A stretch of DNA of 64,000 nucleotides. Origin: Streptomyces sp. HUAS CB01. Its GTDB lineage: Bacteria > Actinomycetota > Actinomycetes > Streptomycetales > Streptomycetaceae. Positions 45,269-58,297 of the stretch are shown piece after piece; position 1 is the stretch's first letter, and each line of letters opens with the position of its first letter. Under the pieces are notes generated by a model. The model saw only the letters and a list, made by a program, of their open reading frames with translations. It searched no databases and had not been told where the DNA came from. The stretch spans positions 1,172,001 to 1,236,000 of the forward strand of contig NZ_CP129137.1 in assembly GCF_030406905.1 (NCBI RefSeq). Direction: 5' to 3'. The position numbers and the translations under genes were made by a program.

Positions 45269-46471
45269 TCACACCAGCCGGGCCCCGACCAGGTCCCAGA
45301 CCGTGTCCGCGAGGGCCTCCTTGGGGCCGAACGGAACCGGCGTCTCACCGCCGTCCGCGGCCAGGACCACCGCCTCGTTCTCCTCGGAGCCGAAGGTCCT
45401 GCGCTCTCCCACCTCGTTGACGACCAGCAGGTCGCAGCCCTTGCGGCGGAGCTTCTCACGGCCGTTGGCGAGCACGTCGTCGGTCTCGGCGGCGAAGCCC
45501 ACCACCAACTGCCCGAGGCGGGCCCGCTCGGCGGAGATCTCGGCGAGGATGTCGGGGTTGCGCACCAGGGTGATCGGCGCCGGCTCCTGGCCGTCCTTCT
45601 TCTTGATCTTGCCCTCGGCGTACACCGCCGGGCGGAAGTCGGCGACGGCGGCGGCCATCACGACAACGTCGGCGTCGGCGGCGGCCTTGAGCACGGCCTC
45701 GCGCAGCTGCACCGCCGTGCCGACGTGGACCACGTCGACGCCGGCCGGGTCGGCCATGCCGGTGTTGGCCTCGATCAGCGTCACCCGGGCACCGCGGGCG
45801 GCGGCCGTGCGGGCCAGCGCGTAGCCCTGCTTGCCGGAGGAGCGATTGCCCAGGTACCGGACCGGGTCGAGTGGCTCACGGGTCCCGCCGGCGCTGACCA
45901 CCACATGGCGGCCGGCGAGGTCGGGAGCCGTCGCGCCGCGGGCGAGCACCCTGCGGCAGACCTCGAAGATCTCGCCGGGCTCGGGCAGCCGGCCCTTGCC
46001 CGTGTCGACACCGGTGAGCCGGCCGACGGCGGGGGCGATGACGACCGCGCCGCGGCGGCGCAGCGTCGCCACGTTCTCGCGGGTGGCGGGGTGCTCCCAC
46101 ATCTCGGTGTGCATCGCGGGCGCGAAGACGACCGGACAGCGGGCGGTGAGCAGGGTGTTCGTCAGCAGGTCGTCGGCGAGGCCGTGGGCGGCCTTTGCGA
46201 GCATGTCCGCGGTCGCGGGGGCGACCACGACGAGGTCGGCGCCCTGCCCGATCCGTACGTGCGGGACCTCGTGGACGTCCGACCAGACCTCGGTGGAGAC
46301 CGGGTGCCCCGAGAGGGCCGACCAGGTCGCGGCGCCGACGAACTGGAGCGCGGAGGCAGTGGGCACGACCCGGACGTCGTGTCCGGACTCGGTCAACCGG
46401 CGCAGCAGCTCGCACGCCTTGTAGGCGGCGATGCCGCCGCTGACACCCAGAACGACCTTCGGCTTGTCCAC
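45269..46471 (-). CDS. coaBC: Bifunctional phosphopantothenoylcysteine synthetase/decarboxylase
   Basis: A 400-residue CoA-biosynthetic enzyme. Residues ~1-180 are the FMN-dependent decarboxylase CoaC (LGVSGGIAAYKACELLRRL; APAMHTEMWEHP, where the actinobacterial form has His in place of the Asn of PxMNxxMW). Residues ~185-400 are the CTP-dependent synthetase CoaB (GGTREPLDPVRYLGNRSSGK; FAAETDD). The start is the GTG at 46471 with GGGAG five bases upstream. It lies downstream of rpoZ but behind a strong terminator. Confidence 0.95.
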   Translation of the reverse strand: MDKPKVVLGVSGGIAAYKACELLRRLTESGHDVRVVPTASALQFVGAATWSALSGHPVSTEVWSDVHEVPHVRIGQGADLVVVAPATADMLAKAAHGLADDLLTNTLLTARCPVVFAPAMHTEMWEHPATRENVATLRRRGAVVIAPAVGRLTGVDTGKGRLPEPGEIFEVCRRVLARGATAPDLAGRHVVVSAGGTREPLDPVRYLGNRSSGKQGYALARTAAARGARVTLIEANTGMADPAGVDVVHVGTAVQLREAVLKAAADADVVVMAAAVADFRPAVYAEGKIKKKDGQEPAPITLVRNPDILAEISAERARLGQLVVGFAAETDDVLANGREKLRRKGCDLLVVNEVGERRTFGSEENEAVVLAADGGETPVPFGPKEALADTVWDLVGARLV

Positions 46472-46519
46472 TGCGTCTCCCGCTCCCCACCGATGGCGAT
46501 ACGTACCGCCTCTATGACA

Positions 46520-46558
46520 CACCACAGGCCCGGCGGGTGCTCCGCCGGGCCTGTGGTG
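46520..46558 (-). terminator. 17-bp hairpin terminator after rpoZ
   Basis: Perfect 17-bp stem (CACCACAGGCCCGGCGG and its complement) with a GTGCT loop, 50 bp past the rpoZ stop. It separates rpoZ from coaBC. Confidence 0.85.
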
Positions 46559-46607
46559 ACAGTGCCGGTTGCTCCCGGGGACGGCTGCGGCCGGTCCCGG
46601 GCGGGTA

Positions 46608-46880
46608 CTACTGGGCCGGACCCTCGACGGCCTCGGAGGTCAGCAGGCCCGCGTTGATCTCGCGCAGGGAGATCGAGAGGGGCTTCTCGTGCACGTGGGT
46701 GTCCACCAGCGGACCGACGTACTCGAGGAGACCCTCACCGAGCTGCGAGTAGTACGCGTTGATCTGACGCGCGCGCTTGGCCGCGTAGATCACCAGGCTG
46801 TACTTCGAGTCGGTTGCCTCGAGCAGCTCGTCGATCGGCGGGTTGATGATGCCCTCGGGCGCGGTCATGGAAGAGGACAC
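46608..46880 (-). CDS. rpoZ: RNA polymerase omega subunit
   Basis: A 90-residue omega subunit with the conserved helices [20 protein letters not shown] and [15 protein letters not shown]. Omega assists beta' folding and assembly. The GTG at 46880 has GGAAGG seven bases upstream. It follows gmk by 40 bp; the gmk-rpoZ pairing is widely conserved. Confidence 0.96.
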   Translation of the reverse strand: MSSSMTAPEGIINPPIDELLEATDSKYSLVIYAAKRARQINAYYSQLGEGLLEYVGPLVDTHVHEKPLSISLREINAGLLTSEAVEGPAQ

Positions 46881-46920
46881 GCTCTAGCCTTCCGAAGAAA
46901 CTACGGGGAAATCAGAAAGA

Positions 46921-47484
46921 TCAGACAACTTCCATCAAGGCTAGCAGCTCGCGCGCGACGTCCTCGACGGAGGTGTTGACCAGGGTGGTGTCGAACTCCG
47001 ACTCCGCCGCCAGCTCGACCTTCGCGGCCTCGAGACGCCGCTCGATGACGTCGGGGGCCTCGGTGCCGCGGCCGGTGAGACGGCGGACGAGCTCGTCCCA
47101 GCTCGGCGGAGCCAGGAAGACCAGCTGCGAGGCCGGCATGGACTCCTTGACCTGACGGGCACCCTGGAGGTCGATCTCCAGGAGAACCGGCTCCCCGGCC
47201 TCCAGGCGCTCCTGGACCGCACGGCGCGGAGTGCCGTAGCGGTTGCCCGCGAACTCGGCCCATTCCAGCAGCTCGCCGTTGGCGACCAGCTTGTCGAACT
47301 CGTCGTCGCCGACGAAGAAGTACTGGACGCCGTGACGCTCGCCGGGGCGCGGCTTCCGGGTGGTGGCCGACACCGAGAGCCAGACCTCGGGGTGGACCTT
47401 GCGCATATGGGCGACGACCGTGCTCTTGCCGACCCCGGAAGGGCCGGAGAGCACGGTCAGCCGCGGACGTGCCTCTGCTGCCAT
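46921..47484 (-). CDS. gmk: Guanylate kinase
   Basis: A 187-residue kinase that phosphorylates GMP to GDP. The P-loop is [18 protein letters not shown]. The GMP-binding region is [20 protein letters not shown], then [13 protein letters not shown]. It starts 38 bp after the IHF-like gene and is followed by rpoZ, the usual actinobacterial order. Confidence 0.97.
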   Translation of the reverse strand: MAAEARPRLTVLSGPSGVGKSTVVAHMRKVHPEVWLSVSATTRKPRPGERHGVQYFFVGDDEFDKLVANGELLEWAEFAGNRYGTPRRAVQERLEAGEPVLLEIDLQGARQVKESMPASQLVFLAPPSWDELVRRLTGRGTEAPDVIERRLEAAKVELAAESEFDTTLVNTSVEDVARELLALMEVV

Positions 47485-47522
47485 GCAGCGATTATCCAGG
47501 TTCTCGGGAGTGCCCGGGAACG

Positions 47523-47846
47523 TCAGGCGGCGCCGCCGCCGAACTCGCGCTCGAGCGACGCGATCTGGTTCGAGCCGAGACCCCGCACACGGCGGCTCTC
47601 GGAGATGCCCAGTCGCTCCATGATCTGCTTGGCACGGACCTTGCCGACGCCGGGGAGCGACTCGAGCAGGGCGGAGACCTTCATCTTGCCGATGACGTTG
47701 TTCTCCTGGCCCTGCTTGATGACCTCGTGGAGGGAGGCGCCGGAGTGCTTGAGTCGATTCTTGACCTCGGCCCGCTCCCGGCGAGCCGCGGCGGCCTTTT
47801 CGAGCGCGGCTGCGCGCTGTTCAGGGGTAAGGGGCGGAAGAGCCAC
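47523..47846 (-). CDS. ihf: Actinobacterial integration host factor-like nucleoid protein (sIHF)
   Basis: A 107-residue basic DNA-binding protein. An N-terminal helix rich in Ala/Arg/Lys ([20 protein letters not shown]) is followed by a helix-two-turn-helix ([20 protein letters not shown]). It is the actinobacterial protein unrelated in fold to E. coli IHF, which affects nucleoid shape, sporulation and antibiotic production in Streptomyces. The GTG at 47846 ([15 protein letters not shown]) has GAGGTG eight bases upstream and gives the usual family length. Next to gmk, as expected. Confidence 0.95.
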   Translation of the reverse strand: MALPPLTPEQRAAALEKAAAARRERAEVKNRLKHSGASLHEVIKQGQENNVIGKMKVSALLESLPGVGKVRAKQIMERLGISESRRVRGLGSNQIASLEREFGGGAA

Positions 47847-48090
47847 GCCTACGTCACCTCGGATGTCGAACTGTCGGATACGGACCGGTGAGGAACCTAG
47901 TCGGCCCACACCAGGCGAGCAACGAACAACGCAGTGACGTTGCTTCGCTGACTCTCGACGGAGACTAGCGGCCGAGACCGCTCCAGTCAGCGAGAACAGC
48001 GGAAAAGTCCTGGTCAGCATCGGCCGACCTGGATATTCCAGACATACTGACCCGCTTTCTGTCAAGAAAACGACGGTCGAAGGCGCAGAT

Positions 48091-48123
48091 GAGGGCCCTG
48101 CCGAGCGGCTCGGCAGGGCCCTC
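48091..48123 (-). terminator. 15-bp hairpin terminator after the pyr operon
   Basis: Perfect 15-bp stem (GAGGGCCCTGCCGAG and its complement) with a CGG loop, 127 bp past the pyrF stop. The remaining gap (47847-48249) holds no gene; a TTGACA hexamer at 48060-48065 (minus) could belong to the sIHF promoter, though no well-spaced -10 is seen. CCCCGTGAAGGA-type short repeats lie at ~48160-48182. Confidence 0.85.
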
Positions 48124-48249
48124 GGAGGGCCGGGCTGCGCGCCGGCGGGCCCGTCCGGACCCCGTGAAGGACCCCGTGAAGGACCTCGCGACGGACCGGG
48201 AACGGACCCCGGAACAGGCCGGGAGCCTGCCCGGGGCCCCTCGCGGCCG

Positions 48250-49092
48250 TCACGCGCCGGCGACCGCCACGCGGATCTCGTCGGCGAAGCGCTCCGCGGC
48301 CTCGCGCAGGCCGGCCGGGTCCGGGCCGTGGCGCAGGACGCCGCGGCTCACGCTGGGCACGACGTTGCGCACGGCGGACCCGAACACGCGGGGCAGGTCC
48401 GCCGGGGTCGCGCCCTGGGCGCCGATGCCCGGCGCGAGGAGCGGGCCGTTGATGTCCAGGTCCACGCCCGCGTCGCCGAGCGTGGCGCCGACCACCGCGC
48501 CGACCGGGCCCATCGGGTCCGCCCCGGCGTTCTCGTCGGCCATGTGGTTCAGCATGAGCTGGGCCAGCGAACCGCCGCGGGACGCCGTGGCCCGCTGGAC
48601 CTCGGCGCCCTCCGGGTTCGAGGTGAGCGCGAGGACGAAGACCCCGCAGCCGCTGAGGACGGCCTGGTCGAGCGCCGGGCGCAGCGATCCGAAGCCGAGG
48701 TACGGCGAGACCGTCACGGCGTCGGAGAACAGCGGCGAGTCCTTGCGCAGGAACGCCTCCGCGTAGGCACCCATGGTGGAGCCGATGTCGCCGCGCTTGG
48801 CGTCCATGAGGACCAGCGCGCCGGCGGCCCGGGACTCCTCGACGGCCTTCTCCAGCACCGCGATGCCGCGCGAGCCGAAGCGCTCGAAGAACGCGGACTG
48901 CGGCTTGAGGACGGCGACCCGGTCGGCGAGCGCCTCGACGACCGTGCGGGTGAACCGCTCCAGGCCGTTGACGTCGTCGTTCAGTCCCCACGCGGTGAGC
49001 AGCGAGGCGTGCGGATCGATCCCGACGCACAGCGGCCCGCGGGTGTCCATGGCGTGGCGCAGCCGGGCGCCGAAGGGTTCCAGGGGGGTCAT
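48250..49092 (-). CDS. pyrF: Orotidine-5'-phosphate decarboxylase (type 2)
   Basis: A 280-residue enzyme for the last step to UMP. The catalytic motif VLMDAKRGDIGSTM holds the Lys/Asp network. The length and the PLCVGIDPH start mark the type 2 group of actinobacteria. The ATG at 49092 overlaps the pyrD stop (ATGA). Last gene of the pyr operon. Confidence 0.96.
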   Translation of the reverse strand: MTPLEPFGARLRHAMDTRGPLCVGIDPHASLLTAWGLNDDVNGLERFTRTVVEALADRVAVLKPQSAFFERFGSRGIAVLEKAVEESRAAGALVLMDAKRGDIGSTMGAYAEAFLRKDSPLFSDAVTVSPYLGFGSLRPALDQAVLSGCGVFVLALTSNPEGAEVQRATASRGGSLAQLMLNHMADENAGADPMGPVGAVVGATLGDAGVDLDINGPLLAPGIGAQGATPADLPRVFGSAVRNVVPSVSRGVLRHGPDPAGLREAAERFADEIRVAVAGA

Positions 49093-50201
49093 GCGGTCGC
49101 TGCCTTCCGGGTCTCGGCGCCGACGGCCTCGGCGAGGGTGGCGTACGGGCTCGCGGCCAGCCGTGCGGCCAGGCCCTTGTGGACGGCCCGGGCGTAGAAC
49201 GGGCCCTCGTAGACGAAGGCGCTGTAGCCCTGGACGAGGGTGGCGCCGGCCAGGATCCGCTGCCAGGCGTCCTCGGCGTTCTCGATGCCGCCCACGCCGA
49301 CCAGGGTGATGCGGTCGCCGACCCGCGCGTACAGGCGGCGGAGCACCGCCAGGGAGCGCTCCTTGACGGGGGCGCCGGAGAGTCCGCCGGTCTCCTTCAC
49401 CAGGGCCGGGTCGGACTTCAGGCCGAGGCCGTCGCGGGCGATCGTGGTGTTGGTGGCGATGATCCCGTCCAGGCCCAGTTCGACGGCGAGGTCGGCGACG
49501 GCGTCCACGTCCTCGTCGGCGAGGTCCGGGGCGATCTTGACCAGGAGGGGGACGCGGCGGCCCGTGACCGTGCGGTCGGCGGCTTCGCGCACCGCGCTGA
49601 GCAGGGGGCGCAGGGCCTCCGTGGCCTGGAGGTTCCGCAGGCCGGGGGTGTTCGGGGAGCTGACGTTGACCACGAGGTAGTCCGCGTGGGCGGCGAGCCG
49701 CTCGGTGGAGGTCACGTAGTCGCCGACGGCCTCCTCCTCGGGGACGACCTTGGTCTTGCCGATGTTGACGCCGACGACCGTGCGGAAGATCTCCCGGCGG
49801 GCGGCGAGCCGGGCGGCGACGGCGGCCGAGCCGTCGTTGTTGAAGCCCATGCGGTTGATCAGCGCGCGGTCGGGCACGAGCCGGAAGAGCCGCTTCCGGG
49901 GATTGCCCGGCTGGGGCTGTGCCGTGACCGTGCCGATCTCGACGTGGTCGAACCCGAGCATGGACATGCCGTCGATGGCGACGGCGTTCTTGTCGAAGCC
50001 GGCGGCGAGGCCGAAGGGGCCGTGCATCCGCAGGCCGAGTGCCTCGGTGCGCAGTTCCTCGTAGCGGGGTGCGAGCGCGGCGGCGACGAAGGTGCGCAGC
50101 ACGGGGACGCGCGCCGCGAGCCGGATCCACCGGAAGGCGAGGTGGTGGGCCTCCTCCGGGTCCATCCGCTTGAAGACCAGGTTGAAGAAGAACTTGTACA
50201 T
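49089..50201 (-). CDS. pyrD: Dihydroorotate dehydrogenase (quinone), class 2
   Basis: A 370-residue FMN enzyme. The amphipathic N-terminus [20 protein letters not shown] attaches to the membrane and accepts quinone, typical of class 2. The catalytic Ser is in [14 protein letters not shown]-binding stretches are [17 protein letters not shown] and ATNTTI. It follows carB after an 84-bp gap containing repeats and a hairpin, the largest interruption after pyrR-pyrB in the operon. Confidence 0.96.
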   Translation of the reverse strand: MYKFFFNLVFKRMDPEEAHHLAFRWIRLAARVPVLRTFVAAALAPRYEELRTEALGLRMHGPFGLAAGFDKNAVAIDGMSMLGFDHVEIGTVTAQPQPGNPRKRLFRLVPDRALINRMGFNNDGSAAVAARLAARREIFRTVVGVNIGKTKVVPEEEAVGDYVTSTERLAAHADYLVVNVSSPNTPGLRNLQATEALRPLLSAVREAADRTVTGRRVPLLVKIAPDLADEDVDAVADLAVELGLDGIIATNTTIARDGLGLKSDPALVKETGGLSGAPVKERSLAVLRRLYARVGDRITLVGVGGIENAEDAWQRILAGATLVQGYSAFVYEGPFYARAVHKGLAARLAASPYATLAEAVGAETRKAATA

Positions 50202-50217
50202 CTCAGTGGTGTCCTGT

Positions 50218-50277
50218 GTGTCCTCACGAAGACGGGTGTCCTCACGAAGAGGGGGACACCGGTTCGGTGTCCCCCTC
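50218..50277 (-). promoter_or_regulatory. Tandem repeat and 13-bp hairpin between carB and pyrD
   Basis: GTGTCCTCACGAAGA occurs twice (50218-50232, 50236-50250; period 18 bp). Overlapping it is a perfect 13-bp stem GAGGGGGACACCG / CGGTGTCCCCCTC with a GTT loop (50249-50277). Read on the minus strand the repeats give two small CGTGAGG hairpins just before pyrD. The element could reduce read-through from carB or control pyrD-pyrF separately. Confidence 0.55.
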
Positions 50278-50285
50278 GTGGGCTG

Positions 50286-53586
<3,301 letters not shown>

Positions 53587-53594
<8 letters not shown>

Positions 53595-54753
53595 GCTGGC
53601 CCTCCATCAGGGAGACGAAGCGGTCGAACAGGTACGCGGCATCGTGCGGGCCCGCGGCCGCTTCGGGGTGGTACTGGACGCTGAAGGCCGGCCGGTCGAG
53701 CAGCTGGAGGCCCTCCACCACGTCGTCGTTGAGGCAGACGTGGGAGACCTCGGCGCGGCCGTAGGGGGTCTCGGAGACCTTGTCGAGAGGGGCGTCCACG
53801 GCGAAGCCGTGGTTGTGCGCGGTGACCTCGACCTTGCCGGTCGTGCGGTCCTGCACGGGCTGGTTGATGCCGCGGTGGCCGTACTTGAGCTTGTACGTGC
53901 CGAAGCCGAGCGCGCGGCCCAGGATCTGGTTGCCGAAGCAGATGCCGAAGAGCGGGGTCCTGCGCTCCAGCACGCCCCGCATGACGGAGACGGCGTGGTC
54001 GGCGGTGGCCGGGTCACCGGGGCCGTTGGAGAAGAACACGCCGTCGGGGGCGACCGCGTACACGTCCTCGACCGTGGCGGTGGCGGGCAGTACGTGCACC
54101 TCGATGCCGCGTTCGGCCATGCGGTGCGGGGTCATGCCCTTGATGCCGAGGTCGACGGCGGCGACGGTGAACCTCGCCGTGCCGACCGGTACGGCTTCGC
54201 CGTCGGGTCCGAGCGCGGGGACGACGTACGCCTCCTTCGTGGCGACCTCCGCCGAGAGGTCGGCGCCCTTCATCTCCGGCGCCTGGCGGACCTCGGCGAG
54301 CATCGTGCCCTCGTCGGGCAGCGCGTTGCCGGAGAAGATGCCGACGCGCATCGCGCCGCGCTCCCGCAGATGGCGGGTGAGGGCGCGGGTGTCGACGCCG
54401 CTGATGCCGACCACGCCCTGGGCCGCGAGCTCCTCGTCGAGGGAGCGGCGGGAGCGCCAGTTGGAGGGGACGCGGGCGGGGTCGCGGACGACGTAGCCGG
54501 ACACCCAGATGCGCGCCGACTCGGGGTCCTCGTCGTTGACGCCGGTGTTGCCGACGTGCGGGGCGGTCATCACGACGACCTGGCGGTGGTACGACGGGTC
54601 GGTGAGGGTCTCCTGGTAGCCGGTCATGCCGGTGGAGAACACCGCCTCGCCGAAGGTCACCCCCATGGCCCCGTAGGCGCGGCCGCGGAACGTGCGGCCG
54701 TCCTCCAGGACGAGTACGGCGGGAACTCGGGTTCCCCTGGTGGAGGTCGTCAT
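53587..54753 (-). CDS. carA: Carbamoyl-phosphate synthase small (glutaminase) subunit
   Basis: A 388-residue glutamine amidotransferase subunit. The N-terminal CPSase small domain contains [16 protein letters not shown]; the C-terminal class I amidotransferase has the catalytic Cys in [15 protein letters not shown] and His/Glu in [14 protein letters not shown]. The Gln-binding motif reads GNQ instead of the common GHQ. The ATG at 54753 overlaps the stop of the membrane-protein gene upstream (ATGA). Confidence 0.96.
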
Positions 54754-55331
54754 CGTGCGGCGCCTTCCGTCGTGTCGTTCTTGGTCATGGAGTTGAGGGC
54801 CTCGACCCAGGCCGAGTGCCCGGCGGCACGGTCCGAGCGGAAGCCGGAGTCGATCAGCCGGTCGCCGTGCTCCCAGGTGACGACCAGCAGACCGCCCTCG
54901 GTGAGGACCTTCCCGGCGATGCCCTTGTCGAGGCGGGCCCCGCGCAGGGCCGCGGCCGGGATGAAGAAGTCGGCGGCGCCCGGGCGCACGACGTCGATCC
55001 CGGCGTCGCCGAGCGTCAGCTCGACGCGGCTGCGGTTGCCCAGACCGCGGGCCACGATCCGGTCGAGCCACTGCCCGGCGGTCGTGGAGCCGTGGTAGCG
55101 GCCGCTGAGCCGGAGCTTCGCCTCACCGGCGTCCTCGGGGGCGGTCGGGAGCTCGGGCAGGCCCGACTGGAGTTCGCCCCGCCACTTCCAGCCCTGGCGC
55201 ATCAGCCAGTAGACGAGGGCGATGAAGAGCAGCAGTCCGGCGACCCAGCCGAGCCGTGCGGCCCAGTCGGTCACCTCCGCCGACTTCCGCTCGACCTCTT
55301 CGGCCGCCTGAATGATGAGTGGTGTCGTCAC
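54750..55331 (-). CDS. PH-like membrane protein inside the pyr operon, unknown function
   Basis: A 193-residue protein with one membrane helix (residues ~27-46, [18 protein letters not shown]), a short linker and a ~125-residue cytoplasmic beta-rich domain resembling PH-like domains ([40 protein letters not shown]). No pyrimidine enzyme motif is seen. Its GTG overlaps the pyrC stop and its stop overlaps the carA ATG, so it is translated in lockstep with pyrimidine enzymes. A membrane anchor or scaffold role for the pathway is a guess. Similar genes occupy this place in other streptomycetes as far as I recall. Confidence 0.85.
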   Translation of the reverse strand: MTTPLIIQAAEEVERKSAEVTDWAARLGWVAGLLLFIALVYWLMRQGWKWRGELQSGLPELPTAPEDAGEAKLRLSGRYHGSTTAGQWLDRIVARGLGNRSRVELTLGDAGIDVVRPGAADFFIPAAALRGARLDKGIAGKVLTEGGLLVVTWEHGDRLIDSGFRSDRAAGHSAWVEALNSMTKNDTTEGAAR

Positions 55332-56614
55332 GCCAGCTTCCCGTCCATGAGCGTCGCGCGGCCCCGCAGAAACGTGTGGGTGACGCGCCCCGGCAGCTCA
55401 CGGCCCTCGTAGGGGGTGTTGCGGCTGCGGGAGGCGAAGCCCGCGGGGTCCACGGTTCCACGGTATGCCGGATCGAGCAGGGTGAGGTTGGCGGGCTCAC
55501 CTGCCGAGACGGGCCGGCCGTGGCCCTCCGCGCGGCCGATCCGGGCGGGCTTGAACGACATCCGGTCGGCGACGCCCTCCCAGGTCAGCAGCCCGGTGTC
55601 GACCATCGTGTGCTGGACGACGGAGAGCGCGGTCTCGAGGCCGACCATGCCCATCGCGGCCGCGGCCCACTCGCAGTCCTTGTCCTCGTGCGGGTGCGGG
55701 GCGTGGTCCGTGGCGACGATGTCGATCGTGCCGTCGGCCAGGGCCTCGCGCAGCGCCATCACGTCCCGCTCGGTGCGCAGGGGCGGGTTGACCTTGTAGA
55801 CCGGGTTGTACGTGCGGACCAGCTCGTCGGTGAGGAGCAGGTGGTGCGGGGTGACCTCGGCGGTGACGTCGATGCCGCGGGACTTGGCCCAGCGGACGAT
55901 CGCGACGGAACCGGCGGTCGACAGATGGCAGATGTGGACGCGGGAGCCGACGTGCTCGGCCAGCAGCACGTCCCGGGCGATGATCGACTCCTCGGCGACG
56001 GCCGGCCAGCCGCCCAGGCCCAGCTCGGCGGAGACGACGCCCTCGTTCATCTGGGCGCCCTCGGTGAGCCGCGGCTCCTGGGCGTGCTGGGCGACGACGC
56101 CGCCGAAGGCCTTCACGTACTCCAGGGCCCGGCGCATGATCACGGCGTCGTCGACGCACTTGCCGTCGTCGGAGAAGACGGTGACGGCGGCGGCGGAGTC
56201 GTGCATGGCGCCGAGTTCGGCGAGCTTCTTGCCCTCCAGGCCGACGGTGACGGCGCCGATGGGCTGGACGTCGCAGTAGCCGTGCTCCTTGCCGAGCCGC
56301 CACACCTGCTCGACGACGCCCGCGGTGTCGGCGACGGGGAAGGTGTTGGCCATGGCGAACACGGCCGTGAAGCCGCCGCTCGCGGCCGCGCGGGTGCCGG
56401 TGAGGACGGTCTCGGAGTCCTCACGGCCGGGCTCGCGCAGATGGGTGTGGAGATCGACCAGGCCTGGCAGCAGGATCCTGCCCTCGGCCTCGACGACGGT
56501 GGCGTCGCCGGCCGCGATCCCGGTGCCGACCTCGGCGATGGTCTCGCCGTCGATCAGGACGTCCTGCGCCTCGCCGCCGAGCACCTTCGCGCCACGGATA
56601 AGGATCTTGCTCAT
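55328..56614 (-). CDS. pyrC: Dihydroorotase
   Basis: A 428-residue zinc amidohydrolase closing carbamoyl-aspartate to dihydroorotate. The metal motif is LVDLHTHLREPG (HxH). The class I signature ATDHAPHPHEDKDCEW is near residue 305, and the metal-bridging stretch NEGVVSAELG with HICHLSTAGS is in the middle. It starts with ATG at 56614, three bases after the pyrB stop. Confidence 0.96.
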   Translation of the reverse strand: MSKILIRGAKVLGGEAQDVLIDGETIAEVGTGIAAGDATVVEAEGRILLPGLVDLHTHLREPGREDSETVLTGTRAAASGGFTAVFAMANTFPVADTAGVVEQVWRLGKEHGYCDVQPIGAVTVGLEGKKLAELGAMHDSAAAVTVFSDDGKCVDDAVIMRRALEYVKAFGGVVAQHAQEPRLTEGAQMNEGVVSAELGLGGWPAVAEESIIARDVLLAEHVGSRVHICHLSTAGSVAIVRWAKSRGIDVTAEVTPHHLLLTDELVRTYNPVYKVNPPLRTERDVMALREALADGTIDIVATDHAPHPHEDKDCEWAAAAMGMVGLETALSVVQHTMVDTGLLTWEGVADRMSFKPARIGRAEGHGRPVSAGEPANLTLLDPAYRGTVDPAGFASRSRNTPYEGRELPGRVTHTFLRGRATLMDGKLA

Positions 56615-56617
56615 GGG

Positions 56618-57598
56618 TTACTTCGTCTCCTCGGTACGGGCGTGGGTGACGGCGGGCTCGTTGCCGCCGAGAAGCAGGTAGAGGACCGCCATACGGGTGT
56701 GCACACCGTTGGCCACCTGCTCGATGGCGGTGCAGCGGTCGGAGTCGGCGACCTCGGCGGTGATCTCCATGCCGCGCACCATGGGGCCGGGGTGCATCAC
56801 GATGGCGTGCTCGGGCATCTTGGCCATGCGGTCGCCGTCGAGGCCGTAGCGCCGCGAGTACTCGCGCTCGGTCGGGAAGAAGGCCGCGTTCATGCGCTCG
56901 CGCTGCACCCGCAGCATCATCACCGCGTCGCTCTTCGGCAGCGTGCTGTCCAGGTCGTACGAGACCTCGCAGGGCCAGTGGCCGACGCCGACGGGCAGCA
57001 GGGTGGGCGGGGCGACCAGGGTGACCTCGGCGCCGAGCGTGTGCAGCAGGTCCACGTTGGAGCGGGCGACGCGGCTGTGCAGGATGTCGCCGACGATCGT
57101 GATCCGCTTGCCCGCGAGGTCCTGCCCGAGGCCGGCGTCCCGGCCCACGAGGCGGCGGCGCATGGTGAAGGCGTCGAGCAGCGACTGGGTGGGGTGCTGG
57201 TGGGTGCCGTCACCGGCGTTGATGACCGCGGCGTCGATCCAGCCGGAGGTCGCGAGCCGGTAGGGGGCGCCGGAGGCACCGTGCCGGATGACGACGGCGT
57301 CGACGCCCATCGCCTCCAGCGTCTGTGCGGTGTCCTTGAGCGACTCGCCCTTGGAGACGGACGAGCCCTTGGCGGCGAAGTTGATGACGTCCGCGGACAG
57401 CCGCTTCTCGGCCGCCTCGAAGGAGATCCGGGTCCGGGTCGAGTCCTCGAAGAAGAGGTTGACGACGGTCCGGCCGCGCAGGGTGGGCAGCTTCTTGATC
57501 GGCCGGTCGGCGACCCGGGCCATCTCCTCGGCGGTGTCGAGGATCAGGACGGCGTCGTCACGGGTGAGGTCGGCGGCCGAGATGAGGTGACGCTTCAT
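56618..57598 (-). CDS. pyrB: Aspartate carbamoyltransferase catalytic subunit
   Basis: A 326-residue catalytic subunit that joins carbamoyl phosphate to aspartate. Binding motifs: [20 protein letters not shown] (carbamoyl phosphate), [20 protein letters not shown] (aspartate). No pyrI regulatory gene is present, as is usual in actinobacteria. I start at the ATG at 57598 ([15 protein letters not shown]), with GGAG nine bases upstream; an in-frame ATG 12 codons earlier gives an atypical N-terminus. Confidence 0.96.
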   Translation of the reverse strand: MKRHLISAADLTRDDAVLILDTAEEMARVADRPIKKLPTLRGRTVVNLFFEDSTRTRISFEAAEKRLSADVINFAAKGSSVSKGESLKDTAQTLEAMGVDAVVIRHGASGAPYRLATSGWIDAAVINAGDGTHQHPTQSLLDAFTMRRRLVGRDAGLGQDLAGKRITIVGDILHSRVARSNVDLLHTLGAEVTLVAPPTLLPVGVGHWPCEVSYDLDSTLPKSDAVMMLRVQRERMNAAFFPTEREYSRRYGLDGDRMAKMPEHAIVMHPGPMVRGMEITAEVADSDRCTAIEQVANGVHTRMAVLYLLLGGNEPAVTHARTEETK

Positions 57599-57685
57599 CT
57601 TGGTGTGCTCCAGGGTGTGGAGATGTGCGGGCATGCGGGCGCGCGAGCGCTGCCCGTAGGGCGGAACGGGGGCCGTACGGGGGTG

Positions 57686-58261
57686 CTACTGCTCGCCGGA
57701 CGGGGCGGTCTCCCGCACGCCCAGGAGCACGGTGTCGCGACCGTCCTCCTCGGAGAGCTGGACCTTGACCGTCTCCCGCAGCGACGTCGGGAGGTTCTTG
57801 CCGACGTAGTCGGCGCGGATGGGCAGCTCGCGGTGGCCCCGGTCCACCAGGACCGCGAGCTGGACGGCGCGCGGACGGCCGATGTCGTTCAGCGCGTCGA
57901 GGGCGGCGCGGATGGTGCGCCCGGAGAAGAGCACGTCGTCGACGAGGACGACCAGGCGGCCGTCGATCCCGTCGGCCGGGATGTCCGTGCGGGCGAGGGC
58001 ACGGGCGGGACGGAGCCGCAGGTCGTCGCGGTACATGGTGATGTCGAGCGAGCCGACGGGGATGGTGCGGCCGGTGATCCCGGCGAGCTTGGCGGCGAGC
58101 CGGTCGGCCAGGAAGACGCCGCGCGTCGGGATGCCGAGGAGCACCACGTCGTCGGCGCCCTTGGCGCGCTCGACGATCTCGTGGGCGATGCGGGTCAGTA
58201 CCCGCGCGATGTCGGGGCCCTCGAGGACGGGGCGCGCGGCATCGGAAGTGTGTGCGTCCAT
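57686..58261 (-). CDS. pyrR: PyrR, pyrimidine operon regulator / uracil phosphoribosyltransferase
   Basis: A 191-residue PRTase-fold protein. The PRPP loop is [20 protein letters not shown] (~residues 105-124). PyrR binds pyr leader RNA when UMP is high and may also make UMP from uracil. In mycobacteria it represses translation rather than causing termination. A matching RNA element overlaps the ribosome site of this gene (next entry). First gene of the eight-gene pyr run; its start is 220 bp from divergent bldD. Confidence 0.95.
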   Translation of the reverse strand: MDAHTSDAARPVLEGPDIARVLTRIAHEIVERAKGADDVVLLGIPTRGVFLADRLAAKLAGITGRTIPVGSLDITMYRDDLRLRPARALARTDIPADGIDGRLVVLVDDVLFSGRTIRAALDALNDIGRPRAVQLAVLVDRGHRELPIRADYVGKNLPTSLRETVKVQLSEEDGRDTVLLGVRETAPSGEQ

Positions 58262-58271
58262 ACGAAACGGA

Positions 58272-58297
58272 CCTCCTTCTCCGCCTCACGGGACGGA
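58272..58297 (-). promoter_or_regulatory. Likely PyrR-binding hairpin overlapping the pyrR ribosome site
   Basis: On the minus strand, UCCG-UCCCGUGAGG-CGGA (58297-58280) forms a small hairpin whose loop region contains UCCCGUGAGGC, fitting the PyrR-binding consensus ARUCCNGNGAGGYU in its core (UCC-N-G-N-GAGG-C). The ribosome site AGAAGGAGG (58280-58272) begins where the stem ends. Binding by PyrR would block translation of pyrR and coupled genes. Confidence 0.65.
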
